From: JADJPL01 sp964607915
GTDB taxonomy: Bacteria; Bacteroidota; Bacteroidia; Chitinophagales; Saprospiraceae
DNA length: 35,494 bases
Assembly: GCA_964607915.1 (NCBI GenBank)
Contig: CAZSMU010000022.1
Span: 1 to 35,494 of the forward strand
Reading direction: 5' to 3'
Every line of letters begins with the position of its first letter. Positions within the stretch are counted from its first letter, which is position 1. The notes beneath the pieces are model-generated. The model saw only the letters and a list, made by a program, of their open reading frames with translations, searched no databases and was not told the origin of the DNA. The translations under genes and the position numbers were made by a program. Positions 1 to 7,305 of the stretch are shown piece by piece.

Positions 1-10
1 GGACAAAAAA

Positions 11-52
11 TGACTCTTTTTTCCCTCCTCGCTGACCCCGCGCAACAAGTCT
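11..52. repeat. Dispersed palindromic repeat, right half (copy R1)
   Basis: This is the right half of the intergenic repeat family whose best copy is at 25311-25388. It carries the blocks TCGCTGACCCC and CGCAACAAGTCT in the same order and spacing. The left half, if present, lies outside the window. It lies just upstream of fumC and provides the spurious in-frame ATG at 10. Confidence 0.7.
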
Positions 53-84
53 ACTTTTTATACGCAACCAAACCAAAAAAACAC

Positions 85-1482
85 ATGGAATACAGAAAGG
101 AAAAAGACAGTTTGGGCTATGTGGACGTACCGGCCCATCGGTATTGGGGGGCCCAGACCCAGCGTTCTTTCGAAAACTTCAAAATTGGCGGGCACCGGAT
201 GCCGATAGAATTGATACGGGCCTTTGCCATCCTCAAGAAAGCCGCTGCGTTTGCCAACCTCGATGCGGGGATACTGTCCGGGGAAAAGGCAGCGATGATT
301 GCCCAGGTCTGCGATGAGATATTGACCGGGATGCACGATGAAGAGTTCCCGCTGGTGGTATGGCAGACCGGCTCGGGCACCCAGAGCAATATGAACGTCA
401 ACGAAGTCATCGCCAACCGGGCGCATGTAATTCAGGGAGGCAAACTCGACGATGCCAAAAAAGTACTGCACCCGAACGACGACGTGAATAAGTCGCAGTC
501 TTCCAACGACACCTTCCCCACCGCCATGCACATTGCAGCCTACCAGAAGCTGGTCGGCCATACCATTCCGGGCCTTGAGGTGCTGCGCGACACCCTGCGC
601 GCAAAGGCGGAAGCCTACATGGGGGTTGTAAAGATTGGCAGGACGCACTTTATGGATGCGACGCCTATGACGCTGGGCCAGGAGTTGTCGGGGTATGCCG
701 CGCAACTGGATTACGGCATCCGCGCCATTCGCAATACCCTGCCGCATCTGGCGGAGCTGGCCCTGGGCGGTACGGCTGTGGGCACCGGATTGAACACTCC
801 TCCCGGTTATTCCGAGGGTGTGGCTGCGCACATTGCATCGCTATCGGGCTTGCCCTTTGTCACGGCACCCAACAAATTCGAGGCGTTGGCGACCCACGAC
901 GCCCTGGTGGAATCGCACGGGGCCCTCAAGACCGCTGCGGTCAGCCTGATCAAAATTGCCAACGACATACGCATGCTCGCCTCCGGGCCTCGTTCCGGGA
1001 TCGGGGAAATCGTCATACCAGCCAATGAGCCGGGGTCTTCCATTATGCCCGGGAAGGTCAACCCTACGCAATCGGAAGCCCTTACGATGGCCATGGCACA
1101 GGTACTTGGCAACGATGTAGCCATCAATATAGGTGGTTTGAGCGGCCACTTCGAGTTGAACGTATTCAAACCCGTCATCATTTTCAACTTCCTGACTTCG
1201 GCCCAGCTCATCGGGGACGCCTGCCTCAGTTTCAACGAGCACTGCGCGCTGGGGATTGAGCCGAACTACTCCCGCATACGCGAACACCTCAACAACTCCC
1301 TGATGCTGGTCACTGCGCTCAATACCAGGATAGGGTACGACAATGCCGCCGCGATAGCCAAGAAGGCCTATGCAGAGAACACGACGCTGAAAGAAGCGGC
1401 CATTGCGCTTGGGCTGCTCACTGCCGAGCAGTTCGAGGAGTGGGTGCGTCCGGAAGATATGATTTCCGGTATGGAAGGGTAG
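85..1482 (+). CDS. fumC: Fumarate hydratase class II
   Basis: Class II (iron-independent) fumarase, which interconverts fumarate and L-malate in the TCA cycle in the cytosol. At 465 residues it matches the usual family length. The three conserved regions of the fumarase/aspartase superfamily are visible: GSGTQSNMNVNE near residue 95, GRTHFMDATPMTLGQE near 185 and the signature loop GSSIMPGKVNP near 317, which carries the catalytic serine. The reading frame is open 25 codons further upstream, to an ATG at 10, but that stretch is translated from a dispersed repeat (11-52), so the ATG at 85 (protein starting MEYRKEKDS) is preferred. It is a single gene facing the RRM gene at 1667-2071, with a bidirectional terminator between them. 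Confidence 0.96.
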   Translation: MEYRKEKDSLGYVDVPAHRYWGAQTQRSFENFKIGGHRMPIELIRAFAILKKAAAFANLDAGILSGEKAAMIAQVCDEILTGMHDEEFPLVVWQTGSGTQSNMNVNEVIANRAHVIQGGKLDDAKKVLHPNDDVNKSQSSNDTFPTAMHIAAYQKLVGHTIPGLEVLRDTLRAKAEAYMGVVKIGRTHFMDATPMTLGQELSGYAAQLDYGIRAIRNTLPHLAELALGGTAVGTGLNTPPGYSEGVAAHIASLSGLPFVTAPNKFEALATHDALVESHGALKTAAVSLIKIANDIRMLASGPRSGIGEIVIPANEPGSSIMPGKVNPTQSEALTMAMAQVLGNDVAINIGGLSGHFELNVFKPVIIFNFLTSAQLIGDACLSFNEHCALGIEPNYSRIREHLNNSLMLVTALNTRIGYDNAAAIAKKAYAENTTLKEAAIALGLLTAEQFEEWVRPEDMISGMEG

Positions 1483-1488
1483 CTGACC

Positions 1489-1561
1489 TGTGGCGAGGTA
1501 TATCTGTGAGAGGGCAAAAAGGGCCTTTTTGTCCTCTCACAGATGTACCCTTGCCGCAAGT
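1489..1561. repeat. Divergent copy of the palindromic repeat (R2)
   Basis: A near-perfect inverted repeat at 1503-1543 (arms TCTGTGAGAGGGCAAAAAG, one mismatch) lies inside weaker outer arms, GTGGCGAGGTA on the left and TACCCTTGCCGCAAG on the right. The layout of outer arm, inner arm and a GCAAAAAGG/CCTTTTTG core matches the family, although the sequence has diverged. It sits directly after fumC and could form a stable stem in transcripts from either strand. Confidence 0.55.
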
Positions 1562-1583
1562 ATAGTCTATAGAGGCAAAAAAG

Positions 1584-1615
1584 AGAGGGGCAACGGTACA
1601 AGCCGCTGCCCCTCT
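1584..1615. terminator. Bidirectional intrinsic terminator between fumC and the RRM gene
   Basis: Nine-bp perfect arms AGAGGGGCA and TGCCCCTCT flank a 14-nt loop. On the plus strand the stem is followed by TTATTTTTTGG, and on the minus strand by CTTTTTTGCC. A U-rich tail therefore exists in both directions, which fits the two convergent genes. Confidence 0.8.
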
Positions 1616-1666
1616 TTATTTTTTGGCAGGAATAAAAGTCCCCTGCTGCCTCAGGAAATCATCCGA

Positions 1667-2071
1667 TTAGAATTTGTCCCGGCGGTTGAAGTTCCGGTTT
1701 CCGCCGCCGTAGCCGCCACCGCCACCACCACTGCGGTTGTTGTCGCGGTATTCGCGTGGGCGATAATCGCCACCGCCGCCGCCCTGACGCGGGCCGCGGT
1801 TGAACCCGCCACCTCCACCACCGCCCGGCTTGCGTGGCTCAGCTTTTTTGACCACGATCGTCGCGCCGTCCAGTTGGGTTTCGTTCAGGCCATCAATAGC
1901 GGCCAGTGCTTCGTCGTCATTGGGCATTTCGACGAATGCGAAACCTCTGGAGCGACCGGTTTCATGATCCATAATGACTTTCGCCGAATCCACCGTGCCG
2001 AATGCTTCGAAGGCTTCTTTCAGGTCTTCGCTCTCTGTCCTGAAATCGAGTTTTGCTACAAAAATGTTCAT
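1667..2071 (-). CDS. Small RRM RNA-binding protein with glycine-rich tail
   Basis: A single RNA recognition motif fills residues 1-80, with RNP2 IFVAKLDF at the N-terminus and RNP1 RGFAFVEM near residue 45. After it comes a roughly 50-residue tail made of glycine runs broken by Arg, Asn, Tyr and Phe (RGG/GYGGG-like). This is the plan of the bacterial Rbp proteins of Bacteroidota and cyanobacteria, which bind single-stranded RNA and are often cold-induced; the role in RNA turnover or chaperoning is inferred from that family. The ATG at 2071 follows a GTG codon directly, so either could start translation, but ATG-initiated MNIFVAK fits the family. The A/T-rich 5' leader and the shared terminator with fumC point to a monocistronic unit. 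Confidence 0.93.
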   Translation of the reverse strand: MNIFVAKLDFRTESEDLKEAFEAFGTVDSAKVIMDHETGRSRGFAFVEMPNDDEALAAIDGLNETQLDGATIVVKKAEPRKPGGGGGGGFNRGPRQGGGGGDYRPREYRDNNRSGGGGGGYGGGNRNFNRRDKF

Positions 2072-2122
2072 CACAAAAAAAATTGATTATAAAAAAAACA
2101 AAAAGAAAAAAACAATGCGTTG

Positions 2123-2137
2123 ACCGGTAAAACCGGT
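2123..2137. promoter_or_regulatory. Tandem ACCGGT palindromes upstream of the RRM gene
   Basis: Two copies of the self-complementary hexamer ACCGGT are separated by AAA, so the 15-bp block is nearly symmetric. It lies about 50 bp upstream of the RRM start and 150 bp upstream of pbpC. A related pair (CCGGTT, then AAG, then ACCGGT) occurs at 25292-25306. It could be an operator or part of a repeat edge; no regulator can be named. Confidence 0.25.
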
Positions 2138-2284
2138 ACATTCACCTCAACAGAGTAGCAAGATTCATTAAGGGGATCCAACCGGAGCAATAAGAAAAAC
2201 CTGCTAAACAGAACAAGGCTGTAAAACGCTACAATATTGCTTTATTTTTAGCACATTATCAAGGGGGTAAAGAAAAAAAGATAC

Positions 2285-4690
2285 ATGAGGCCTGTTTTGG
2301 TATCCTACATAGAAAAAATAACTGCCCTTTCGGGTACGCGCAAATGGGGGTTGGGTGGGTTGACCGCGTTGCTGTTGGCCTATGGGTACTGCCTTCCCGA
2401 GCCTTTATTTCGGGTGCCCTACAGCGTCGTCCTGGAAGACCGCGACGGGGGTTTGCTATCTGCCCGCATTGCCTCTGACGGGCAGTGGCGCTTTCCGGTC
2501 TCCGACAGCTTACCTTCCTATTACGTAGAAGCACTTCTTGCCTTTGAGGACAAGCGCTTCTTTTACCACCCGGGCATAGACCCCATCGCGTTTTCGCGGG
2601 CTGTATGGCAGAACCTGCGCGCCGGGCGCATCGTCAGCGGGGGGAGCACCCTCAGTATGCAGGTCGTACGGTTGGCGCGTGGACAAAAGCCGAGGACGCT
2701 CCCCCAGAAGCTCATTGAAATCGTATTGGCCACCCGTTTGGAACTGCGCTATTCCAAGCGGGAAATCTTGCGGTTGTATGCAGCCCATGCCCCTTGTGGC
2801 GGGAACGTAGTCGGTATAGACGCTGCTGCCTGGCGCTATTTCGGCAAAGCCCCTGGTCTTTTGTCCAAAGCGGAGTGTGCGCTTTTAGCGGTACTTCCCA
2901 ACAGTCCGTCTCTGCTGCACCCCGGCCGAAACCGCCGCCCCCTGCTGGAAAAAAGAAACCGGCTCCTGCGCACTTTAGCCCGGAAAGGCCTTCTTGACGC
3001 CCCTGCCCTCGAGCTGGCCCTTGCCGAGCCGTTGCCCGAGGCCCCCCTCCCTTTGCCCAGCCTGGCCCCGCACCTGATTGAGAAATCTGTCCGGGACGGG
3101 GGGCCGCCGCGCATCCGCACCACACTTGACGCAGCGCTCCAAACCCGAGCGCTTGAAGTGGCCCAACGCCGGCAAGCTACTTTGAAGCACAACGGCATTT
3201 TCAACCTGGCCGCCCTTATTGCGGACGTGGAAAGCGGGAGCGTGCTCGCGTATGTCGGGAACGCTCCCAACGCAGGCGCGGCACACGGGGTATCTGTAGA
3301 TATCATCTCTGCGTCCAGAAGTTCGGGAAGTATCTTCAAACCCTTTCTCTATACCATGGCCCTTCAGGAAGGTCTTATACTGCCCAAGAGTTTGCTCCAC
3401 GATGTGCCTACCAACATACATGGCTACCGCCCCGAAAATTTCCACCGCGACCACGACGGGCTAGTAGCTGCCGACGAAGCGCTGTCGCGATCTCTGAATA
3501 TACCTTTTGTACGGCTGCTGCGCGATTATGACATCGCACGCTTCCACAGGCAACTACAACAGATAGGCCTGCGCACCATTACCCGCCCGCCAGAGGACTA
3601 CGGGCTGACCCTTATCCTGGGGGGGGCTGAAGCCTCTTTATGGGACGTAGCCGGCGTGTATGCCTCTATGGCGCGTACGCTCAACCATTTCCCAGGGAAC
3701 CACAGCCGCTATACCCCATCCGATTTCCGGCCTTTGGAGTACTATACCCGGAATGAAAGGCGCCGTGTTCGAGCTACGCCTCTACAGCGACCAGCCCCTT
3801 TTATGGATGCCGGAGCACTGTGGTTTGCCATAGAAGCTATGAAAGAAGTACAACGACCCGATTCTGAAGGAAACTGGGAAGTATTTCAATCCAGTAGGCG
3901 CATAGCCTGGAAAACCGGCACCAGCTTTGGCTATCGCGACGCTTGGTCTATCGGCATTACCCCTGATTACCTCGTTGCTGTCTGGGTCGGCAATGCCGAT
4001 GGGGAAGGGCGGCCCGGCCTGGTCGGCACACAGGTTGCGGCCCCGTTCATGTTTGAACTCTTTGGGTTGCTCCCCGGCGGCAATGCCTGGTTTCCCAAGC
4101 CCTTCGATGCACTCGTTAAAACCGCCGTTTGCCGGGATTCCGGTTGGCCTGCAGGGCCGTATTGCCGCCGCGATACCGCATGGGCACCCTCGGGCAGCAC
4201 CAAAACCCCTGCCTGCACCTACTGCCAGCGGCTACACCTCGATGCCGGAGGCAACTGGCAGGTGCATTCCGGCTGTGAGTCCCCGAGCCGAATGACACAC
4301 CGCAATCAAATGGTATTGCCCGCCCTCGAGGCGTTTTATTACATGAAAAAACACCCTAATTATACCTTTCCCCCCTCTTTTCGGCCTGATTGCAGCAGTA
4401 TTGTCGGTTCTGATAGGCCCATGCAATTGATTTATCCCCTGCGGCAAACGCGCATTTTCGTGCCCACCGATCTCGACGGGGAAAGCTCTATGACGGTTTT
4501 TAAACTCGCCCACATCCTGCCGGACGCCACCGTGTATTGGCATCTCGGCGATACTTATCTCGGCTTTACGAAAACTTTTCACCAGATGGCCTTGCGGCCC
4601 CCGCCCGGAAAACACAAACTCACCCTGGTGGATGACCGGGGCAACCGCCTGGAGCAATGGTTTGAAGTGGTCGTTCGACAGGAGAATTGA
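2285..4690 (+). CDS. pbpC: Penicillin-binding protein 1C (bifunctional peptidoglycan synthase)
   Basis: Class A PBP of the PbpC type, anchored in the inner membrane and acting in the periplasm to polymerise and crosslink glycan strands. Residues 22-36 form the N-terminal membrane segment. The GT51 glycosyltransferase domain spans roughly 60-225, with the catalytic-Glu motif EDKRFFYHPGID near 88 and GGSTLSMQ near 120. The transpeptidase follows with SIFK (nucleophile Ser near 349), SLN near 402 and KTGTSFG near 542. The last 80 residues match the C-terminal domain typical of PBP1C (BiPBP_C). The full length of 801 residues is normal. PbpC genes often neighbour an alpha-2-macroglobulin gene, but none is seen here. 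The ATG at 2285 is the first in frame before the membrane segment. Confidence 0.95.
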   Translation: MRPVLVSYIEKITALSGTRKWGLGGLTALLLAYGYCLPEPLFRVPYSVVLEDRDGGLLSARIASDGQWRFPVSDSLPSYYVEALLAFEDKRFFYHPGIDPIAFSRAVWQNLRAGRIVSGGSTLSMQVVRLARGQKPRTLPQKLIEIVLATRLELRYSKREILRLYAAHAPCGGNVVGIDAAAWRYFGKAPGLLSKAECALLAVLPNSPSLLHPGRNRRPLLEKRNRLLRTLARKGLLDAPALELALAEPLPEAPLPLPSLAPHLIEKSVRDGGPPRIRTTLDAALQTRALEVAQRRQATLKHNGIFNLAALIADVESGSVLAYVGNAPNAGAAHGVSVDIISASRSSGSIFKPFLYTMALQEGLILPKSLLHDVPTNIHGYRPENFHRDHDGLVAADEALSRSLNIPFVRLLRDYDIARFHRQLQQIGLRTITRPPEDYGLTLILGGAEASLWDVAGVYASMARTLNHFPGNHSRYTPSDFRPLEYYTRNERRRVRATPLQRPAPFMDAGALWFAIEAMKEVQRPDSEGNWEVFQSSRRIAWKTGTSFGYRDAWSIGITPDYLVAVWVGNADGEGRPGLVGTQVAAPFMFELFGLLPGGNAWFPKPFDALVKTAVCRDSGWPAGPYCRRDTAWAPSGSTKTPACTYCQRLHLDAGGNWQVHSGCESPSRMTHRNQMVLPALEAFYYMKKHPNYTFPPSFRPDCSSIVGSDRPMQLIYPLRQTRIFVPTDLDGESSMTVFKLAHILPDATVYWHLGDTYLGFTKTFHQMALRPPPGKHKLTLVDDRGNRLEQWFEVVVRQEN

Positions 4691-4711
4691 TACAAGCCCT
4701 GGCCCACAAAA

Positions 4712-4746
4712 AACCCCTGCATTTTGGGAGGACAAATGCAGGGGTT
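4712..4746 (-). terminator. Hairpin with minus-strand U-tract after pbpC
   Basis: Perfect 13-bp arms, AACCCCTGCATTT and AAATGCAGGGGTT, enclose a 9-nt loop. Read on the minus strand the stem runs into TTTTTTGTGGG, so it can stop minus-strand transcription coming from the kinase gene. On the plus strand only A residues follow, so for pbpC it would act mainly as a 3'-end stem. Confidence 0.6.
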
Positions 4747-4870
4747 AAAAATTATAATACTATGAGAAAACTACATGCACAATGATACGCCTGTTTTGGG
4801 GCAACTTTACCTACTGTTTACGGAAGCGCGCGCAATGAAAAAGGAGCGTACATTTTCCTTTAGGAAAAGG

Positions 4871-4902
4871 AAAAAAAATGCACCTCTAGATGCTAGAGGT
4901 GC
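4871..4902 (-). terminator. Intrinsic terminator of the regulator-peptide-kinase locus
   Basis: Ten-bp perfect arms GCACCTCTAG and CTAGAGGTGC (4880-4889 and 4893-4902) have a 3-nt loop. On the minus strand they are followed immediately by ATTTTTTTT. The site is 100 nt beyond the kinase stop codon and is the best terminator for that transcript. A 61-codon plus-strand ORF running through it is therefore unlikely to be a gene. The remainder of the 4691-5002 gap is A/T-rich with nothing else recognised. Confidence 0.8.
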
Positions 4903-5002
4903 GGGAAGATCAAACAAACTTACTACGAGAAAACAGTGCAAATATACTATTTTTTTTTAATATGTCAATATTTTTTGGCGCGAAAAAAGGGAATTGAGCG
5001 GG

Positions 5003-6925
5003 TCAGGATTCCAGAGGGATATCCATGATGGGAATTTTGATTTCGACGCGGGTACCGCAGGGTTGGCCCGAGGGGTCTTTCAGGTCAATGGTTTGTACAA
5101 AAGCACTGCCTTTGTTGCTGCTGGCCAGGAGTTGCAGGCGCTGTTCCGTAATGCTGGTGCCGCGGGAGAGGTGTTTTTTGAACCGCTTGTCGGACTGTTG
5201 GTTTTTAAGGGCATTTTCGCGGCCTACACCGTTATCCTGCACGATACAGAGAAGGGTATCTTTATCGAACAATTCGAAGCGAAGGATGATGGTACCTTCG
5301 TTTTTCGTGCGCAAGCCATGTTCGATAGCATTTTCCACATACGGTTGCACAATCATGGTCGGCACGCCGATGATATCCTCGTCCAGTTCCTCATCGAGTT
5401 GGACGTCGAAACGCAGTCCGTTGTTAAAGCGCAGTTTTTGGTTGATCAGCAAGTAATCCTGAAGGAAGGCGACCTCTTTATCGAGGGAGATGATTTCAAG
5501 CTCCGAGTAATCCAGGCTTTGCCGCATGAGGCGGGCAAACATAGCCAAGTACTTTGAGGCGGATTCGGTTTCGTAAGAAGTGATATAGTGCTGTATGGAG
5601 TTGAGTGCGTTGAAGATGAAGTGGGGATTCATCTGGGCGCGCAGCGCTTTCATTTGAAGGCGGGTAGCTTGCAAGCGGAGCATTTCCGCTTCCTGCTGCT
5701 TTTGTTCGGCCTCGTATTTGTATTCCAGCTCCATGCGTTTGCGGTGGTTCACCTCCTCGGTGTAGCGGTTGGCGTATTTGCTGTGCATGAGTTGGTAGTC
5801 GTAGGCGCGTTTAAAATCGTCCTGTTGGGCGTAAGAAGAGGCCAAATCCTGAAAAATACCGGACAGTCGTTTGTAGTCGTCTTCCAGTCTTGCCCATTCG
5901 ATAGCTTTAAAGAAGTGCTGTTCCGCCTGGTGGAACTCGCCGAGTTTGGCGAACACCAGTCCGCGCCACGATTCAATTTGGGCGTAGTTTTTAATAGCGG
6001 TATCTTCTACCTCGTCAAAAATCTGCTCTGCCTCGTCCAGCAGGGAAAGAGCCCGTTTGTACTGTTTTTTTTCCAGGCTACAAAAGCCGAGGTTGGCGTA
6101 TGCACTCGCTTTAGATACCGGGTGGGCGTCCTGGTCCAATTGGATGACTTTAGAAAAAAAGGAAGCAGCCTGGGCAATTTTGCCCATGGACAGATAGCCG
6201 TTCCCGATATTGAGATAAATCCAGGACATACGGCTCAGCATGCCGAAGCGTTCTGCGGTTTGGGCGGCTCGGCGGTATGCCTTTACGCTGCTGTCCGGGT
6301 CGTCGTTCCGTTCGTGGATATTCCCCAGGCCGCTGTTGATCAGCACCAGGAAGTAGTAATCTTTCACTTCCAGATGCGACTCGCGCTGGGCCATGATTTC
6401 CTTGTCGGCTTCGAGGAGCAGTTCTATTGCCCTGGAATAGTTGGAATAATGCAGTTGTATGAACCCTTCGCGGCAGATAATCCGCGCTTCGAGGATGGGA
6501 TCGGGATAGATGCGCAGCAGGCGCCGGGCTTTTTCCAGATAGGCAGATGCCTCGTCCATACGCCGGTTATTGATACAGGTTCCGGTGTAATCTATATAGG
6601 TTTCCGCCTGCATCCGGGCGTCTCCGACTTCATCTACCAGTCGTATGGCTTCCTGGAAATACTTTTCGGCCAGGTCGTAGCGGTATGCCTGATTTTCCAG
6701 CAGTGCCCGATGGATGTAGTAATTGGGGGACCGGGGCGCAGATTCGCTTCCGCTCAGGATGGAATCTTCCTCTTGCAGCAGGCGGCGGGTGCGTTCTATA
6801 TTTGTGAACACATAGTAAGAAGAGAGCTGGTTGATGAGGGCCAAACGCCGGTTTGGTTCACGTTCCTGCTCCAGGTTACTTTCGACAATGGATATATATG
6901 TAAGATCGCTGCCTGCCAGAGCCAT
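5003..6925 (-). CDS. TPR-containing LytS-type sensor histidine kinase
   Basis: Two-component kinase of the His_kinase/LytS family. About 390 N-terminal residues form a helical array of tetratricopeptide-like repeats (for example ANLGFCSLEKKQYKRALSLL). A coiled coil rich in Glu, Lys and Gln follows (about 395-430), then the phospho-acceptor box MNPHFIFNALNSIQHYI with His near residue 434. The ATPase domain has N-box PYVENAIEHGL near 530 and G-box DNGVGREN near 566. Most family relatives in Bacteroidota have a membrane helix between the TPRs and the coiled coil; none is visible here and there is no signal peptide, so the kinase appears cytosolic. A TTG at 6940 could extend it by five residues, but ATG 6925 is preferred. 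It lies downstream of the peptide gene (7061-7201) and the LytTR regulator, its probable partner. Confidence 0.92.
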   Translation of the reverse strand: MALAGSDLTYISIVESNLEQEREPNRRLALINQLSSYYVFTNIERTRRLLQEEDSILSGSESAPRSPNYYIHRALLENQAYRYDLAEKYFQEAIRLVDEVGDARMQAETYIDYTGTCINNRRMDEASAYLEKARRLLRIYPDPILEARIICREGFIQLHYSNYSRAIELLLEADKEIMAQRESHLEVKDYYFLVLINSGLGNIHERNDDPDSSVKAYRRAAQTAERFGMLSRMSWIYLNIGNGYLSMGKIAQAASFFSKVIQLDQDAHPVSKASAYANLGFCSLEKKQYKRALSLLDEAEQIFDEVEDTAIKNYAQIESWRGLVFAKLGEFHQAEQHFFKAIEWARLEDDYKRLSGIFQDLASSYAQQDDFKRAYDYQLMHSKYANRYTEEVNHRKRMELEYKYEAEQKQQEAEMLRLQATRLQMKALRAQMNPHFIFNALNSIQHYITSYETESASKYLAMFARLMRQSLDYSELEIISLDKEVAFLQDYLLINQKLRFNNGLRFDVQLDEELDEDIIGVPTMIVQPYVENAIEHGLRTKNEGTIILRFELFDKDTLLCIVQDNGVGRENALKNQQSDKRFKKHLSRGTSITEQRLQLLASSNKGSAFVQTIDLKDPSGQPCGTRVEIKIPIMDIPLES

Positions 6926-7017
6926 GATTTGACGGTACAATTTTAGTTTGTTATCCCGGGAGGGGTGGACCCGGCCTGGCGGTATAAAGCGACGGGGCTG
7001 TTTTGGACGAGGACATG

Positions 7018-7045
7018 CCGACCCTTCTCGACGAAGGCTGGTCGG
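7018..7045. other. Stem-loop between the peptide and kinase genes
   Basis: Outer arms CCGACC and GGTCGG enclose a second pairing, CTTC with GAAG, with an internal bulge. No U-tract follows in the minus direction. It lies 16 nt beyond the peptide stop codon and could act as an mRNA-stabilising or partial-attenuation element that sets peptide level above kinase level. That role is inferred only from position. Confidence 0.35.
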
Positions 7046-7060
7046 GAAGTGTTGAAACCC

Positions 7061-7201
7061 TTATTGAGGGATGATATCGGTACAGCCATTGTACCAGTTT
7101 TTCCCTTTACCGCCTTTGATTTTTTTCATATCTTCTTTTTTGACGGGTTTCAGGTTTTTCTTGACTTCTTCGAGTTTATTGCCTTTTGTGTTTTTTTCCA
7201 T
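7061..7201 (-). CDS. Double-glycine-leader peptide precursor (putative signal or RiPP-like peptide)
   Basis: A 46-codon ORF, ATG to TAA, between the LytTR regulator and the histidine kinase on the same strand. The first 31 residues are Lys/Glu-rich and amphipathic and end in EDMKKIKGG, the pattern of Bacteroidota GG-leader natural-product precursors and of bacteriocin or pheromone leaders cut after Gly-Gly by C39 peptidase transporters. The predicted mature part is 15 residues, KGKNWYNGCTDIIPQ, with a single Cys. No transporter, peptidase or modifying enzyme is in the window, so export would need a locus elsewhere. By analogy with ComC/BlpC peptides beside LytTR systems, it may be the signal sensed by the adjacent kinase; a small effector or bacteriocin is the alternative. 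The family match is from motif reading, and the function is inference. Confidence 0.75.
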   Translation of the reverse strand: MEKNTKGNKLEEVKKNLKPVKKEDMKKIKGGKGKNWYNGCTDIIPQ

Positions 7202-7253
7202 GATATATACATTTAATCGGTTTGTGGGTAAAAAAGCAGACCTGAAGCTCTCG

Positions 7254-7261
7254 GAAATATA
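7254..7261 (-). promoter_or_regulatory. Weak -7-like element upstream of the peptide gene
   Basis: On the minus strand TATATTTC matches the Bacteroidota -7 consensus TAnnTTTG at all but the last position, about 50 nt before the peptide start. No clear -33 TTTG was found. It would allow peptide expression apart from the regulator gene. Confidence 0.25.
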
Positions 7262-7305
7262 CGCAATTATAAGACTTCTAGTACAGTATCAGGTATGAGC
7301 GGAGG

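Noticed and set aside
4775..4960. 61-codon plus-strand ORF after pbpC
   Set aside because: It runs through the kinase terminator and has no recognisable protein features.
5588..6946. Long plus-strand ORF (452 codons) opposite the histidine kinase
   Set aside because: It is the antisense shadow of a clearly assigned gene and has no domain.
6951..7016. 21-codon minus-strand ORF between the GG peptide and the kinase
   Set aside because: Pro- and Ser-rich without a GG motif or other signal; it is probably chance in the spacer.
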